Shown here piece after piece: positions 12,590 through 24,961 of a stretch of 64,000 nt of DNA; positions within the stretch are counted from its first letter, which is position 1; the number at the start of each line of letters is the position of its first letter. The translations under genes were made by a program, and so were the position numbers. The stretch is from NCBI GenBank assembly GCA_951230915.1, contig OX579634.1, positions 47,195,570 to 47,259,569 of the forward strand. Direction: 5' to 3'. This DNA comes from Antitrichia curtipendula (Eukaryota; Streptophyta; Bryopsida; Hypnales; Leucodontaceae). The notes beneath the pieces are model-generated. The model was not told the origin of the DNA. It saw only the letters and a list, made by a program, of their open reading frames with translations, and made no database searches.

Positions 12590-13639
12590 TGCGTGCAGAG
12601 CCAAACCAGCTCTGGCAAATTCACAGCAGTGGGCTTTGTGCGATGCTGGGTTTGCAACGAAACCCCAAGCCTTCGCACGACGAAAACAGATTGTGCACCC
12701 ACAACGAAGGGGACTGTTGATACCCTCTTATACCCGTCGAAAGCTGCCTGTATCCTTCGATACCCGTCGATATATTTTCCCTGGTGGATATCGGAGTTTA
12801 GTTTGGTGAACTTTGACGATTTGAGAAAAATCATCGTAAAATACTCTTTGGAAGCATATTTTGCAATTGATGAACAAATCAAAGAGGTAGACTTCGAGTT
12901 TTAGATTCCATTCATACATTTAGATTCACCAATGCTATCCCTAATATATTTCTATAAATTTTGAAAGGGAAATTTCAAAATTCCTCTAAAATTCAATTAC
13001 AAGCCAAATATTGTTGTTTTTTGAGTAAAATTTGTTGGAATGGATTTGAAATGAGGTTCTCTTGACATGATGATTTTTTGAAATTTTTCTGCTCTTTAAA
13101 TCTTTGACCTCATTTTTGCAAATCCAATTTTGAACTAAAGTCAATGCAATTTTGACTTGGTCAACCACTTGACACACTTCCACATTTGTAATTTTAGAAA
13201 AATATGTACTATAGTAATAACAAATCCAACCATTAGATAGGACAACAACTTGATAATGTATATCTACAAATTAGGATGACTTTCATCATAATAGTAATGA
13301 GAAAGAAAAGTGATTTTCAATAAGTTCGTCATCCAAAAATTGGACATTGGAACGCTTCAGGGTTAAGCCTTGAGCAATGCCATGGACGTTTATTGTCTGA
13401 TGGATGATAGAGAATCCTTCTATGTAAGATAGAAGTGCGCATCTTCATCCTTGAAATTTTGCATGCAAGTTTGCATGAAAAGGAGAAGGTCTTGTATGGT
13501 GGTTTGACCTCCAACTAATGCTCTTGGGTTTTTTAAGTAGATGATTCACATTGTAACAAAAAGGATGATTTCTACACATGACTAGCTTGTCCTTTAACCC
13601 TTCACCGCCCAAGGGGATCAAAAGTGTCCTCACACAATC
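12590..13639. other. Gene-free spacer
   Basis: No supported gene. A short region at 12715-12775 has repeated GATACCCGTCGA-like motifs that I cannot assign. Confidence 0.4.
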
Positions 13640-14150
13640 TAGTAGTCAACTTCAAAGTGATGTAACTTTTGCATCAGATGTCCAAATTCAATAAAAACTT
13701 GTTGGAAAAGTTGCGCATAGTAGTCTATTTTTTGTGGTAAAATTTTCAAATCTATCAAAGATTTACTGAGTTTTGGAAAGCCATTTGAAGTTTGCAGGTT
13801 CACTTTGAGTTCACCACACTGCATTGAGCTGGCTGCAACTTCGGGGGCTTGTATCTTTTTCATCAAATGTTAGTTTTCAATCAAATTTGTTTGATTTTTT
13901 TCCCCATAAAGTCAAATTATTGTGGTAAAATTTTCATGTCAATCCAAGTTGTTTTGAATCCTTGGAAGCAATTTGAAGTTCAAAATCTAGACATTTTGCA
14001 TTACAGTGAACTTCGGCAGCTTATAACTTCTTCAGACAGGGTTTGTTTTCAAAAAAATTGTTAGAAAAGTTTTGCATAATAGTCTAGTTCTTGTGGTAAG
14101 AATTTCATATCAATCCAAGAAGTTATAATTGACTAAAAAAGCATTTTAGT
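13640..14150. repeat. Degenerate tandem repeat, about 170-190 bp period
   Basis: A marker motif (TTGTGGTAAAATTTTCA and variants) occurs at about 13732, 13919 and 14091. It is preceded in two copies by GTTGGAAAAGTTGCGCATAG / GTTAGAAAAGTTTTGCATAA and followed by TATCAA/AATCCAAG. Copies are substantially diverged, so this is an old array of about three units, not a protein-coding region. Confidence 0.6.
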
Positions 14151-14447
14151 AGAAGTAGGTTCAGTCATAGATGTGTTGTTTTGCTACTTTTTTCACTGTT
14201 TTTTGACATTTCAAAACAATTTTGCAAATGCAATGAGTCAATTGAATTTTTTTTTCCCACCCAAGTATTTGTCTTTTGGTTTTGAATAATTTTGTAGTTA
14301 AATTTTTTTTCATTTGAGTAGGTTTAGAAATTGAATTTCACCTCTAAATGTGTTTTTAGGACTTCCAATGAGTACTTTGAGATTTTTATAAACTACTGCT
14401 TTGCATGATATCCAAATGGATGATTTTCATAGTCACTAGTCCATCCT

Positions 14448-14622
14448 TTAATCCCTAAAGCACCAAACACCTTTTTTTTTGGGAGCATAGCATTTTTGGG
14501 CAGCTCCTCGGGCACATTTGGGTGTAAATTTTCAAAGAAAAAAAAAAACAACTCTGTTCATAGTGAACAGCCAAAAATTGCTATGTTGCCCAAAAAATAG
14601 TGTTTGGTCCTTTAGGGATTAA
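14448..14622. mobile_element. Small TTAA-flanked foldback MITE (175 bp)
   Basis: The left end is TTAATCCCTAAAGCACCAAA and the right end, reverse-complemented, TTAATCCCTAAAGGACCAAA. Inverted similarity continues inward (AGCATAGCATTTTTGGGCA against its complement near 14577-14593), so the element is an almost complete hairpin. TTAA at both edges and CCC near the ends match the piggyBac-like family of this window. Confidence 0.75.
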
Positions 14623-15193
14623 GGGCTAATTGAACCTGATTGTCAAAGTGCAATGTTCACTGTCATAGATGGACACATTTTCTCTTTAGAAAAATGTCAT
14701 TTTCATATTGAGTCTCGAAGATGAATGAATTAACCTCTAATCCAGTAGCTTGTCCATATTATGTCCATGCTCCAAGAACTCCTACTATTACACCATAAAT
14801 TGTTACTATAGGAATGAAAAATTATCTAGTGATGAATTGGTGCTAATTAGGAATCATTATTGCATAATTTTATGAGTGGTTGGAGATTGGATTGGAATTG
14901 GAAAAAAAAATTCAGTATAAATAATGTGGAGATTATGCCCATATGATTAGTTGGGCCCTTCATATATAAGGTATATATCAAATCATCCAAATATGGGTTT
15001 GAATAAAGTTCTTATTATTGGACAATAATTTTTTTGGCTAATCTTGTAGCAAGTGGAAGGGATTTCTAGATGCTTTAACACTACATTTCTAGACATGATA
15101 AATATAAACTATGAATTTCCAAAGTGAAAAAATAAATATTTAGAATTAATCGTAAATTCTTATAAATGAGGATTGTATAGAGGAAATATTTTT

Positions 15194-15430
15194 TACTGCC
15201 TCAGTCCTACTAAAAAACTCCAAATCAATTTTTAGTAGGAGAAACTAAAAGGGTTCCATTTATCGATTTTGATCGTTGATCGTTGAGCAAGCAATGCAAA
15301 ATGGAGGGCAAAGTGGATACACACATGATTTGAATTTTAGATTTCTTGATCAATGATCAAAATCAATAAATGGAGTGGTTTAGTGGTACGAACCATAAAT
15401 TGATTTGGAGGTTTTTAGTGGGACTGAGTA
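15194..15430. mobile_element. TA-flanked Stowaway-like foldback MITE
   Basis: The left arm ACTGCCTCAGTCCTACTAAA is matched by the right arm, whose complement is ACTCAGTCCCACTAAAAA. The inverted arms extend about 40 bp (to CTCCAAATCAATTT) and an inner inverted pair surrounds TTTTGATCGTTGATC. TA flanks both ends. CTCAGTCC ends are typical of Stowaway/mariner MITEs of plants. Confidence 0.75.
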
Positions 15431-16238
15431 AACAATTTACTACTCAAATGAGCAACAATTTTTTCTAAAGAATACTTGACAATATATTTTTCTTTTTGCA
15501 TTGGATGAAATCACTAAATTGCTACAATTTTTTTGAATAATATTTCTATTTGGGTTGAATGAATGTACTTTTAAATGACTGAATGAATTGTCATCTACAT
15601 TTTATATGTTTCGTCCATGTTTGTAGATGTAAATTTTTTTATGAATACTAAATATTGCTTTCTATAGTGTTCCAAAAAACAAACAAAAACCTTGATTAAA
15701 GTACCTACATCCAATTGCAATCCTTCTTGAAAACCAAATCCTATAGATTCTTTTCTAGAATTTGTTATTTTTGTTTGTGAGAATTGAAGTTTTCTTTTAT
15801 TTACACCTATTCTAGTGGTTTGAAAATTTATAGTTTATTTGTACAATCTTCAAAAAATGCATAAGAAGGGAATCTATAAAATTCTTTTTACTTCCACTAA
15901 GATTCAACATAACTTTGGATATTTAATAATAAAAACAATGCCCAATTGATTATTCAAAAAGCATTAAGGTGTAGGATAATAACACCTAATTGTGACTAGA
16001 TTGTAAATTGTCCCATTTACATTCTTGCCTAAAATGTACATCCTCCATACATGAGATCCTAGAATCAATTATAGTTACATCTATTTTGAGTATTTTAAAA
16101 ATTCATAATTCATTCACGTAGAGTACTAAAAATACATTCTAGGAGAAACTTGAATCCCTTTACAACTATTAACAAGACTTATCAAAAGCTTTAATTAACA
16201 GCCGTGCTCACACACTTATTTAGTGGCATGTGGGTAGT

Positions 16239-16256
16239 GGTACCGGTACCGGTACC
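16239..16256. repeat. (GGTACC)x3 palindromic microrepeat
   Basis: Three perfect tandem copies of a self-complementary hexamer about 230 bp upstream of the eS8 start codon. Function unknown. Confidence 0.8.
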
Positions 16257-16373
16257 TCCGTTACCTTTTACATCTGTAGGGGCCAGTTTTACCATATACA
16301 CCTTAAGTTGATGCTAAATGAGCCTACCCACCGGACCGGCGAAATGAAGGGCCCGGGACAGAGGACAAATCTC

Positions 16374-16390
16374 AAACCCTAAACCCTAAA
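16374..16390 (+). promoter_or_regulatory. Double telo-box in eS8 promoter/leader
   Basis: AAACCCT repeated twice followed by AAA, about 95 bp before the eS8 ATG. Telo-boxes next to the transcription start are a recognised signature of plant ribosomal-protein genes (established knowledge), so this is probably a real promoter element. Confidence 0.75.
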
Positions 16391-16483
16391 AGACCCTCTG
16401 CCGCAGACGTGAAAACTCTCTTTCCCGCTTTGCAGCGCGACCTGGAAGCTGCGTCGGAGCTCTGGTGAGCTCGCAACGGAACC

Positions 16484-18821
16484 ATGGGTATACCACATCT
16501 TCCCTCTCGCTCTCCTTTACTCCTTGTACCTGCAATCTCGTTTGCATTTTCGGAACAAGCATATGGCTCAGTTATTTTGTGTTTGGACCTCGTGCAGGTA
16601 TCTCTCGGGATTCTACTCACAAGAGACGGGCAACTGGAGGCAAGAAGAAGTCATGGCGCAAGAAGCGCAAGTAAGCCTTTTGTTTGATGTTTCTCATTCT
16701 AGTTAAGGTGTCAATCGTTCTCTTTTTCAACTCAGCATTGCTCGGGACGCAATCCCTTTTAGTTTCACTTTAAGGTTTCAATTTAGGGTTTGGGAGTTAG
16801 CAGTGTGGTCGTTGTGCCAGTAAGCCTTTCGTTTCTGTTAGCATTCCTGTCAATGTTCCAATTGTTCGCTTTCTCAGCTTGCCATGTTTCAGGTTGGAAT
16901 TCCCTTGTGGTTGTATTTAGTTTTTTTTGGTTAGCACTGTGGTCATTATGCAAGTAAGCTTTCGTTTCGGTTTAGGGTTTTACTCCTGTGATGGAGTCAA
17001 TCCTTCGCTTTCTAAGCTTGTCGCGTTTCGGGATGCAATCGCCTTGTCGTTGTGTTTTAGGTTTCCCTTCTAGGTCTTTTGATGAGCGATGTGGTTATTG
17101 TTTTGTGTGTTGATGTTTTTGGGTAAGGCTCTTACCGTGTGGAATGTAGGTACGAGTTGGGAAGGCAGGGTGCTATGACCAAGCTTTCTAGCAACAAGAC
17201 CGTCAGGCGTATCCGTGTGCGCGGTGGAAACTCCAAGTTCCGGGCGTTGCGTTTGGACACTGGCAATTTCTCCTGGGGTAGTGAGGCTGTGACTCGCAAG
17301 AGCAGAATTCTGGATGTGGTTTACAACGCCTCGAACAATGAGTTGGTTCGTACTCAGACGTTGGTGAAGAATGCGATCATCCAGGTTGATGCCGCTCCTT
17401 TCCGTACCTGGTACAACCAGCACTACGGTGTTGAAATTGGCAAGAAGAAGAAGGCAGCCAAGAAGGACGCTGATGTGAGTTGCAGCAAATCTGGCCACTT
17501 GTTCCCCTGTTCGTGTGTCCATATTTGTTACTAACCCCTAAATACCTGGATAAATCTACAAGGTCCATCCACTTTGGAAGCCTGTAGACGATTATTTATT
17601 TCCAAAACATTTTAAATTTTTATGGTTGAAAGATGTTATGGAAACCTAAACCGTCCTCAAGGACATACCGATTTTGATCGTTGCAAGATTTCAATTGGTA
17701 TATTTTGCCGGTTTCTTCGAAGGATCCTAAATGATGTATTTCTTTTCCCATTGATATGGAAGCGGCCATTCAATGGGGTATTGGGTCCTTCAGGGCTAAT
17801 CAGGACATCCCTAAGAGTCTGTTCTTAGAATTGTTCGAATCCGTGGATGCCCATGCCCTACTGGATTTAAAAAAAATTCATTTAGTATGCTTCATTTTAG
17901 GGAGAGCATCGAAATGACCTTCAATCTATTTCCTTGGTTCATCTATTAGGAGGCTGAAGCTCCAGAGGAGGAGAAGAAAAGCAAGAACGTGCAGAAGAAG
18001 ATAGCCAAGAGGGTGGAGGGACAAAAGCTTGATTCTCACTTGGAGGTTCAGTTTGCCAGCGGCAGGTTGCTCGCCTGCATCTCCTCCCGACCTGGCCAAT
18101 GCGGCCGCTCCGATGGGTATGTTTACTTCAAACCTTTTAATTGATTTTCTTCTAGGTTTGGATATTACTATTTCCACCGCTACATATATCATTACGCCCC
18201 GAACCTCAGGGCCGCTTCAAAAAATATTGTATAACTATCTGCATAGTTCAGGCATTGAGGAAACTCCAATCAGAGTTGCTGGTTTCTTTTCATGGGTAAC
18301 TGATCTTGCGTATTTGAACTGCAATTCACAATTTTCCTTTCCAACTTCCCCCCCCTGAGAATCGATGTCCTTGAGGCCGTTTTGGGCACATCTAAGCGTG
18401 GTATGACAGATCTTCTGGTAGTTCTCATACTGTCCTGTTCTTGTTTTGGCTCCTTGATTTGATGATGTCACTTCTACAGACTGATCTTTAGTCTGAGAAA
18501 TGAGCAAAAGGTGGGGTATATAAGTTTAAACATTTTCTTCAATTAGCAAATGTTGTATTTATGAACTGAGCTTCGACTTTGATTGGGTTCCAGAGTTCGT
18601 CAAATCTCTTGAAAGAGAATTTTTCTGAAGCATTTAATTGATTAGATGGACTTGTGGTCAATGTTTCTCTAATTTCCTCAGCGTATTGAAGAGCATGAAT
18701 GTTGTTTTCAGACAAGGTTCTTTTTCTTTTTCTTTTTCGCAGGTACATCTTGGAGGGCAAGGAGCTGGAATTTTACCAGAGGAAGATCCAGAAGAAGAAG
18801 GGCAAGGCTGCCGCTGCCTAG
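16484..18821 (+). CDS. RPS8: Small ribosomal subunit protein eS8 (RPS8)
   Basis: Five exons: 16484-16487, 16598-16670, 17150-17474, 17950-18116 and 18743-18821, giving 215 aa. The protein starts [20 protein letters not shown], which is the diagnostic N-terminus of cytosolic eS8, followed by [20 protein letters not shown], the conserved [19 protein letters not shown] block and the C-terminal [20 protein letters not shown]. It is a structural protein of the cytosolic 40S subunit. Length fits plant eS8 (about 210-222 aa). The first exon contains only ATGG: an intron directly after the start codon is common in ribosomal-protein genes and can carry regulatory sequence. An acidic/basic insert ([13 protein letters not shown]) at the start of exon 4 is the usual variable loop. 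Telo-boxes lie just upstream. Confidence 0.98.
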
Positions 18822-20560
18822 GTTCTGTACCTTCTGGTAATCAGCTGGTAGGATTACAATGGTGTGTAAAACGTTGCCAAGGGTATACCTTGCCTACGAA
18901 TTTGAGACCCAGTGACTTGGGTTTTCCTGTAATGAAAAGTTACAACCAGACAGGATTTACATTTTTAGATTCCGTTCGCAGTGTGGCGTTCTTTTATTGT
19001 TTTCTGAGCTGAATGAAAAGTCTCCTGGTGTGAGTATCCATGTATATTTATCATTGTATCACTTCTTGAAGAGATGTAAGAGGTTTTGGTTCCACTCTCT
19101 TGATTCCGATTGCAAAATGTGTCAAAATAATTTTCAACACTTTTTGAGGTGCAAATTTTGTGACTCTTCTTTGCGCCTTGAAGTTGCTAGGTTGGGATCA
19201 AAACCTCAACTTAGAGGCAATAAACTTTGTCGCTAAATTGCATGCGATTCATGCAATATATGATACTATTTCATAAAGAAAGACAAGAAAAATTCAAATC
19301 CAGTGTAAAACATGAATTATAAGAGGGATTACTTGAAGGATGACATTTCATAATGATTTAGGATAACTCTTTAACACTAAGAAATTTATTGATAAAAACA
19401 TCAGGTTACTGGTAGTCAGGGTTTACAGAACTTGAATTGTTCATATTTTCAAGTTTCTTTATTGAAAACATCTCTAGTAGTCTGGTCCAAAGTCACCTCA
19501 AGGGACAAATGGGAATTTGGTTAGGCTTGTATGTTCTCAATTTTTGGTGTGGTTTTTTGAATTTAATTTTACAAGATACAAAAACACCTAAACTTTGGAG
19601 GATTATAATTTTATCTCGATTGGTGCTTGGGAACAAAAGTTATGCCCTGCTAACCTCCAAATGGAGTTTGTTGGGCAACACAAAAAAATCACAATTTCTC
19701 AAATTTAACTTTTAGAGTTTTATTTCTCATAGAAAATATCCTAGTCTACATGGAAAGATTCAATTCATATTTGGACTAGTGATGCAAAAGTTATGGAGAG
19801 TCTAATTTGGGGGGCAATCAAAGCATCTTTATTCAATTCATTTCTGAATTCAATTCACTATTTTATTTTATTTTTTAATTCCAGAAAATACAATCTTCTT
19901 GCTAGAATAATCTCATTGTTGGAATTAGTGTGTTTCAATTCCATTTTAGAGCTATTAACAATTTAGTTTTCCTTCTATCTTCTCTTTATTTCTGTATAAT
20001 AATTTTTTAATTAATGAAAATCTAGTCACATAAGGTGCATTTTCTTCACTTTAAACAAAAATATCGTACAATCTATATTGTCAAAAAAATTGAAGTTTCT
20101 TCTACTCATTCTTATGCTGGTATAGTGTAAGATCCTATGGTTAGATATGCAAAAAACGATTTTTAAACTTTTATGCTCTTTGCAATCGAAATGACACTTT
20201 CTTTAGTGATTTTTGATGAAAAAAAGGCCTTAGGATTATAAAGCTTAATTTATAAGTGCCTAATGAGGGCCAATACACATGAAAACAATAATAAAAGTGT
20301 GAAATCAAAACTCTTTTACTAAATGATTCATGTGATGGTTGATGTAGCTGATGATCTTGTGGAGGGCAACTTGAACATTGTGGGATTGTTATCAGATTTT
20401 AAAATGTGTTAATTGATTGCAAGATTATAGCATTTGACCGAGTAACCAAGCAAAGTATGTTGCTAACTTTTTAGGATAGCTTGCTTGTCTTTGCCACTAG
20501 TATGCAAAGTTGGTTATTTTAGTGATGGCAAAAAAATTAAAAAATCTTGATGCTCACATT
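18822..20560. other. AT-rich spacer, no gene seen
   Basis: The eS8 3' UTR followed by AT-rich sequence with only random ORFs. Confidence 0.4.
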
Positions 20561-20850
20561 GGGTAGGGACTCCCCAAAGTGTATTTTTTTTTGTTAGATC
20601 ATAGTTATTATTGTTAGACTTATCAAATTTTTATATATTTTTTGTTGACAAGTAAAAAGAAGATTTCAATGCACCAAAAAATGTTTCATTTGGATATTGC
20701 ATGCAAAACTTATAAAGGGTCAAAGTTTTTTTATAAATAAAGCTTCTAAAATCAATTCTACAATGGAGGTAGATATTGATTAACTGAATGTACATCTAGT
20801 GAAGATGGCGCTTTTGGATAAGACACATTGATGGGAGTCCCCTCCCTTAC
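20561..20850. mobile_element. Diverged MITE related to the 517-902 element
   Basis: Left end GGGTAGGGACTCCCCAAAG and right end complement GTAAGGGAGGGGACTCCCAT form an imperfect inverted pair. Internal sequence (TTTCATTTGGATATTGCATGC, GGGTCAAAGTTTT) resembles that of the elements at 517-1110. Confidence 0.5.
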
Positions 20851-22211
20851 CACTTCCAGTAATGTCCAAATCCATTTGCTGGTCTGAAATGTTTGCACAA
20901 CTTTTTGAAACTGGGCCTATAGTGTAAGGAAGTAACTCTAAATAGTGTAAAATCCAATCCTGAGCATGTGAAATGAAAAAAATGTGCAAACATAGGCAAA
21001 AGTTTGGTACCCAAAGTGTGAAAAGCTCACATGAAAGTTGTCCAACAAAGAATTCCACCCAAGCCTTGACTTTCAATTTGAACATTGTTTGAATGTATAA
21101 GGTAAACTACCCCATTACAGAATAAATGGGAGCAAGCCCATTGTGAGCTGAAAATTAATGGAGGTGTACATTCAAGTTTTGCATTGTGGGTGCCATGTCA
21201 ATTTCCAAATTAAAAAATAAAAAATAAAAAATAGTTATTCTTTCAATAATTGCACCGTTGCCATCCAAAACTTGCACCTTCTTTGAGACCTAAAATTTTC
21301 CTAATGCATAATATGAGTGGGTTGAATGAAACCTTATAAAAAAAATTCATGGTAATTTTGTTTTTTAGAAAAAAAATGTAAAGAAATAAGAAATCTATAT
21401 CTGTAAATGGGAAAATTCTTCCGTGCACCATACCCAATGGATGACAACTTCTTCACATCTTGAACATCGGACTCTGCCATGTCAGCATGCCCCATCAGCA
21501 AGAGACATACTGCCTACCAACCACAAGCGTCCACGTCACCTTATGTAGATACGGGCTCGAGCCTCATCCTTTCTAAGTTATCTCTTGATGGTCTTACCAT
21601 CGACAAGCTCACTCTCTCTGTTTCTCCCTTTCACGGATTTGAGCTCATTCTCGCAACAATCGCTAACAAGGTTTCCTCCGTTTTTGCATTCTGCCGAGGT
21701 AATTCTCTTAACATAGCGTGTCTTTCCTTTCGTGCCATTAGATTTGGTCTTGTCTCTGATTTTTCCGCGCAAGAAATGTTTCTATCACAGTTTGGTAATT
21801 TGGTTCGAGTTTTGTCAATAGGGTTTGATAACGGGCTCGCATTATAATGTAAAGAAGGCACCCGCAACGAATCGAAGCTCTTTTATTGCAACACTTGAAG
21901 CGCTGAGTTTTTATTATTAGAATATTCAGATTTTTTAGTATTCTTGTTGGGATATCAAAGAGGATTCCAAATACACCGAAGAATGCATTACCTGGTGTTT
22001 AGGTGACCAAAAATTAGAGAGTGCTCATTGTACTGGAGTCTGGAGTGCCACATTTTACGTTGGCACTGCAATTGTGTGTGGTTAACTTATTGGCTAAGAT
22101 GTTGCATTCAATGCGATCTTCATTGTTCGTGTAGAAGGGCTTGAGCATGTAAATCTGAGGTTTACAGTTGGGTGATTCTGGAAGGAATTGAAGGAAATTC
22201 AGCAATTAACA
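20851..22211. other. Spacer upstream of the putative plastid-protein gene
   Basis: No supported gene. The stretch 21480-21850 is less AT-rich and open on both strands but has no recognisable protein content; it may contain a 5' UTR exon of the gene at 22212. Confidence 0.35.
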
Positions 22212-24019
22212 ATGGCGATGACTGCTTGTCAAGCGCAATGTCTTCAAGCTTCAAAGTATTTGGCCCAGGGGTCGTCCGCCCTGGAGGTTCGGAACAGGCC
22301 GGCCACAGTTAGCTTCACTCGCATTCCTGTATGTTCTCTAACCTACATATTTTTGGGGCAAATATTAATATCTTGATGTTGGGGTCACTTCAGAATGCAA
22401 GAGTTTAAGTGACAACGTTAAAATTTGAACCAACCATGTGCACTAGGGGTGAGATAGTACACTATAATAATCCAATTAGGCCTTGAATTAACCACTTTAA
22501 ACCTCATTACATAATAATAGAAAATTGCCTTGTACACCTGCATCATATGCTAGAGCAAACTTTCTTCTTTCCTGCGGTATACTAAATTTTCCTTCCTAAA
22601 AGTCTTATGGATGGGAATGTGGACACTTTGATTCAAACAGGTACTTCAGGATCAAGTTAATCCACTGGAATCGCATTGTCTTAGCATTGCTCTTCTTTTC
22701 CATGAAGAAATATTCTCTTTCCCTGCTTGTGTGTGAATGTTACTGATCCTGAGAGCATGGGTATTAGGTGCAAGGTCTGAGGCAAAGGGGCAACCTGATT
22801 GTGTGTGCGGCGGAAGGGAGTGGCAGCTGCTGCGGAGGTAGCGATGGTAAACAAAGTTCTTGCAGCAGCCATGGAGCCAAAGCACCACCGCCGAGTCTTG
22901 CCGGGGTGGGTGCTGAATTCGAAAACATGGTGTCTCGTTCAACAATGCAGGAGTTCGAGAAAGAGTACGACTCCGGGGAGGTTAGAAACAACCCTAAGCT
23001 CCCAAATGCAAGATCTTAAACCCTTCAATTCGTACCATTCTTGAGTAGCGATGGCGTGTTACTTTCTGAGAACGGAGCCATCGGTCAATTTATAACAGTA
23101 TTCTTGAGTACCAGTGACATTGCACTTTGTGAGAACATTGACAACCACAAGTTCAATTTAGAGCGAACTCATACCAAAAATCAAACTGAAACTAAATCTC
23201 TGATATGCTCTCGCGTATTTAGACAATGTCTCATTGGTTTGAGGAGCTCTCGCTTGTTCAAACTTTTCAAAATATGGTGTCAGATTGTTTTATGTGCTCA
23301 GAATTCGTTTTCATTTCAATACTGAGGGTTCCAGAATGTTGTGTTCGGCGCCCACAGATAGATTCTACAATTCGAAAATGGTCCTGGAAATTCATCTATA
23401 TACCTCTTGTTTCATCTATATTCTTCTCGTTCTTTACTAAGTTGTTCAATTCTAATTTGGTGTCTATGGGGATGTCACAGATGCAAGGAACCATCACAAG
23501 AGACGTCGTTGTAGACGTCATGAATGAAATTCCTGAGCTTCTTGTAAGTCAACGATCTTTTCAATTGATAGATGTGCCCCATCGAACTTAGTTTTACCAA
23601 TTTTTCAACATTGTCAAGGACTCAAACCATTGGCTACAAGATAGTATCTCTTTTCAAAATTGAAAAACATGATTCAACAACTTCGTGAAGGTTAGAAATA
23701 GGACAGTCCCCAAACGGATTCTTCTCCTTTCTCGCCAATTTTTTTGGCCCTGATCAAGGTGGAGAACCGGTTTGAATTTACGCTCGGTGGGGCGACCCAC
23801 CCTTTGGTGACTGCACGTTTTTCCAGGTGTAAGCAACGATAGTTTGCATTCATAGGGATCGCTCATGTATACTCGTTTTGGAGATTTTAGGGTTTATGTT
23901 TTTGCCTGCAGAACTCAAGCAGCGAGGAGAAGTTTGTGGACGTGGATGCCGTATTGAGTGAAGCGATGGGTCTAGCCAATGAGGACTTCGTCTTTGAATC
24001 GGAGGGCACAATGGTTTAG
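22212..24019 (+). CDS. Probable nuclear-encoded plastid protein, unrecognised family
   Basis: Four exons (22212-22328, 22768-22980, 23481-23543, 23912-24019), all phase 0 with good GT-AG borders, give 166 aa. The first 50 or so residues (MAMTACQAQCLQASKYLAQG, then Arg-rich VQGLRQRGNLIVCAAEG) look like a chloroplast transit peptide ending in an I/V-C-A-A cleavage context. The mature part has a Cys/Ser/Gly-rich stretch (SCCGGSDGKQSSCSSH), then acidic helical sequence (EFENMVSRSTMQEFEKEYDS, TITRDVVVDVMNEIPELL) and an acidic C-terminus ending ESEGTMV. There is no membrane segment. I cannot name the family. Regular phase, transit-like start and conserved-looking exons argue for a real gene; the exon count is inferred without transcript support. 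Confidence 0.65.
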
Positions 24020-24961
24020 GTTTTCAAGGTATTGTAACCCTACATTTTCTGTCTTCCTATGCGCGGGAGCACGTCTTCCGGGTTAGTGTCTGACACCGTT
24101 CAAGCTATAGTGGGATGCTACGAATATGGACAATGAGGAGCTCTTTGCTGTGTCTCCTTTTGGTTCTTCTTTCACGTGAGATTCCACTTGGCAGTGGGCA
24201 TCGACACTCGTCTGGGTTTTGATAGCGGTCATCAACTTGAATGTACTTGTCTTTTTCTGTACCTATATGAATATGAAACACACGGAAGTTTTCAACAAGA
24301 CAAAGTGCGATCATTTGAATCTAATTCTTTGAGTGCATCTTCAGTGAGCACCAACATTTTGGTACTCACAATAGCTCCTTTCCCTGCTGATTTGGTTAGC
24401 AGGATGCAATTTGCTTTTCATAGTGACGATCGAGTTCAGAACCGTCTAGTTTGAGTGTGACGCTAGCATCTACAAAATGGAATAGCAGTCTGGTTTTTCT
24501 AAATCAATGCTCACTCGTGAGGGAAGAGTTCTCAAACAGGCACAATTGACCTAAAAGTTTACAACTACTTGTTTTCAGTCCTTTGGCAACTGAGTCTTGA
24601 TATCACTCTCCTCCTTACACTTTCCAGTAAAGAAACTCGTCAGTTGCAGAGTTCACCTACTGTAATTCTGAAGCAACTGGCGAGTGTATTTTTTCTAGGA
24701 CGTGGAAGGAGGTACTGATATGGGGATTCTAATGAAAACCACCAAAACGAGTGGGCAATTACAGTGCCCGCTCAGTGGGAATCAGCTTCAAGAGACTATG
24801 GACGCATTTCCTATTCAGTGTTGGAACCCTAAGGCTGCAGAACATGGCCGGTCAGCAATGTAACCTTGATTTACACGGGCGTCAGAAATGTGCTACCACT
24901 TTCTGATGTCTTCTCGTCTGAATTACTTCTCGGCCTTTCTTCTATGAGCCACCCAGAGTCC
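24020..24961. other. Spacer between convergent genes
   Basis: Lies between the 3' ends of the plastid-protein gene (+) and REC8 (-), so it mainly holds two 3' UTRs. No other gene seen. Confidence 0.5.

Noticed and set aside
12187..12604. Two longer minus-strand ORFs over the ATP synthase g exon 1
   Set aside because: They include 5' leader or read into the intron; only MASLMRQLQ to FYTRLA is family sequence.
21479..21847. 122-aa plus-strand ORF
   Set aside because: No recognisable domain, open on both strands, and no splice context linking it to the gene at 22212.
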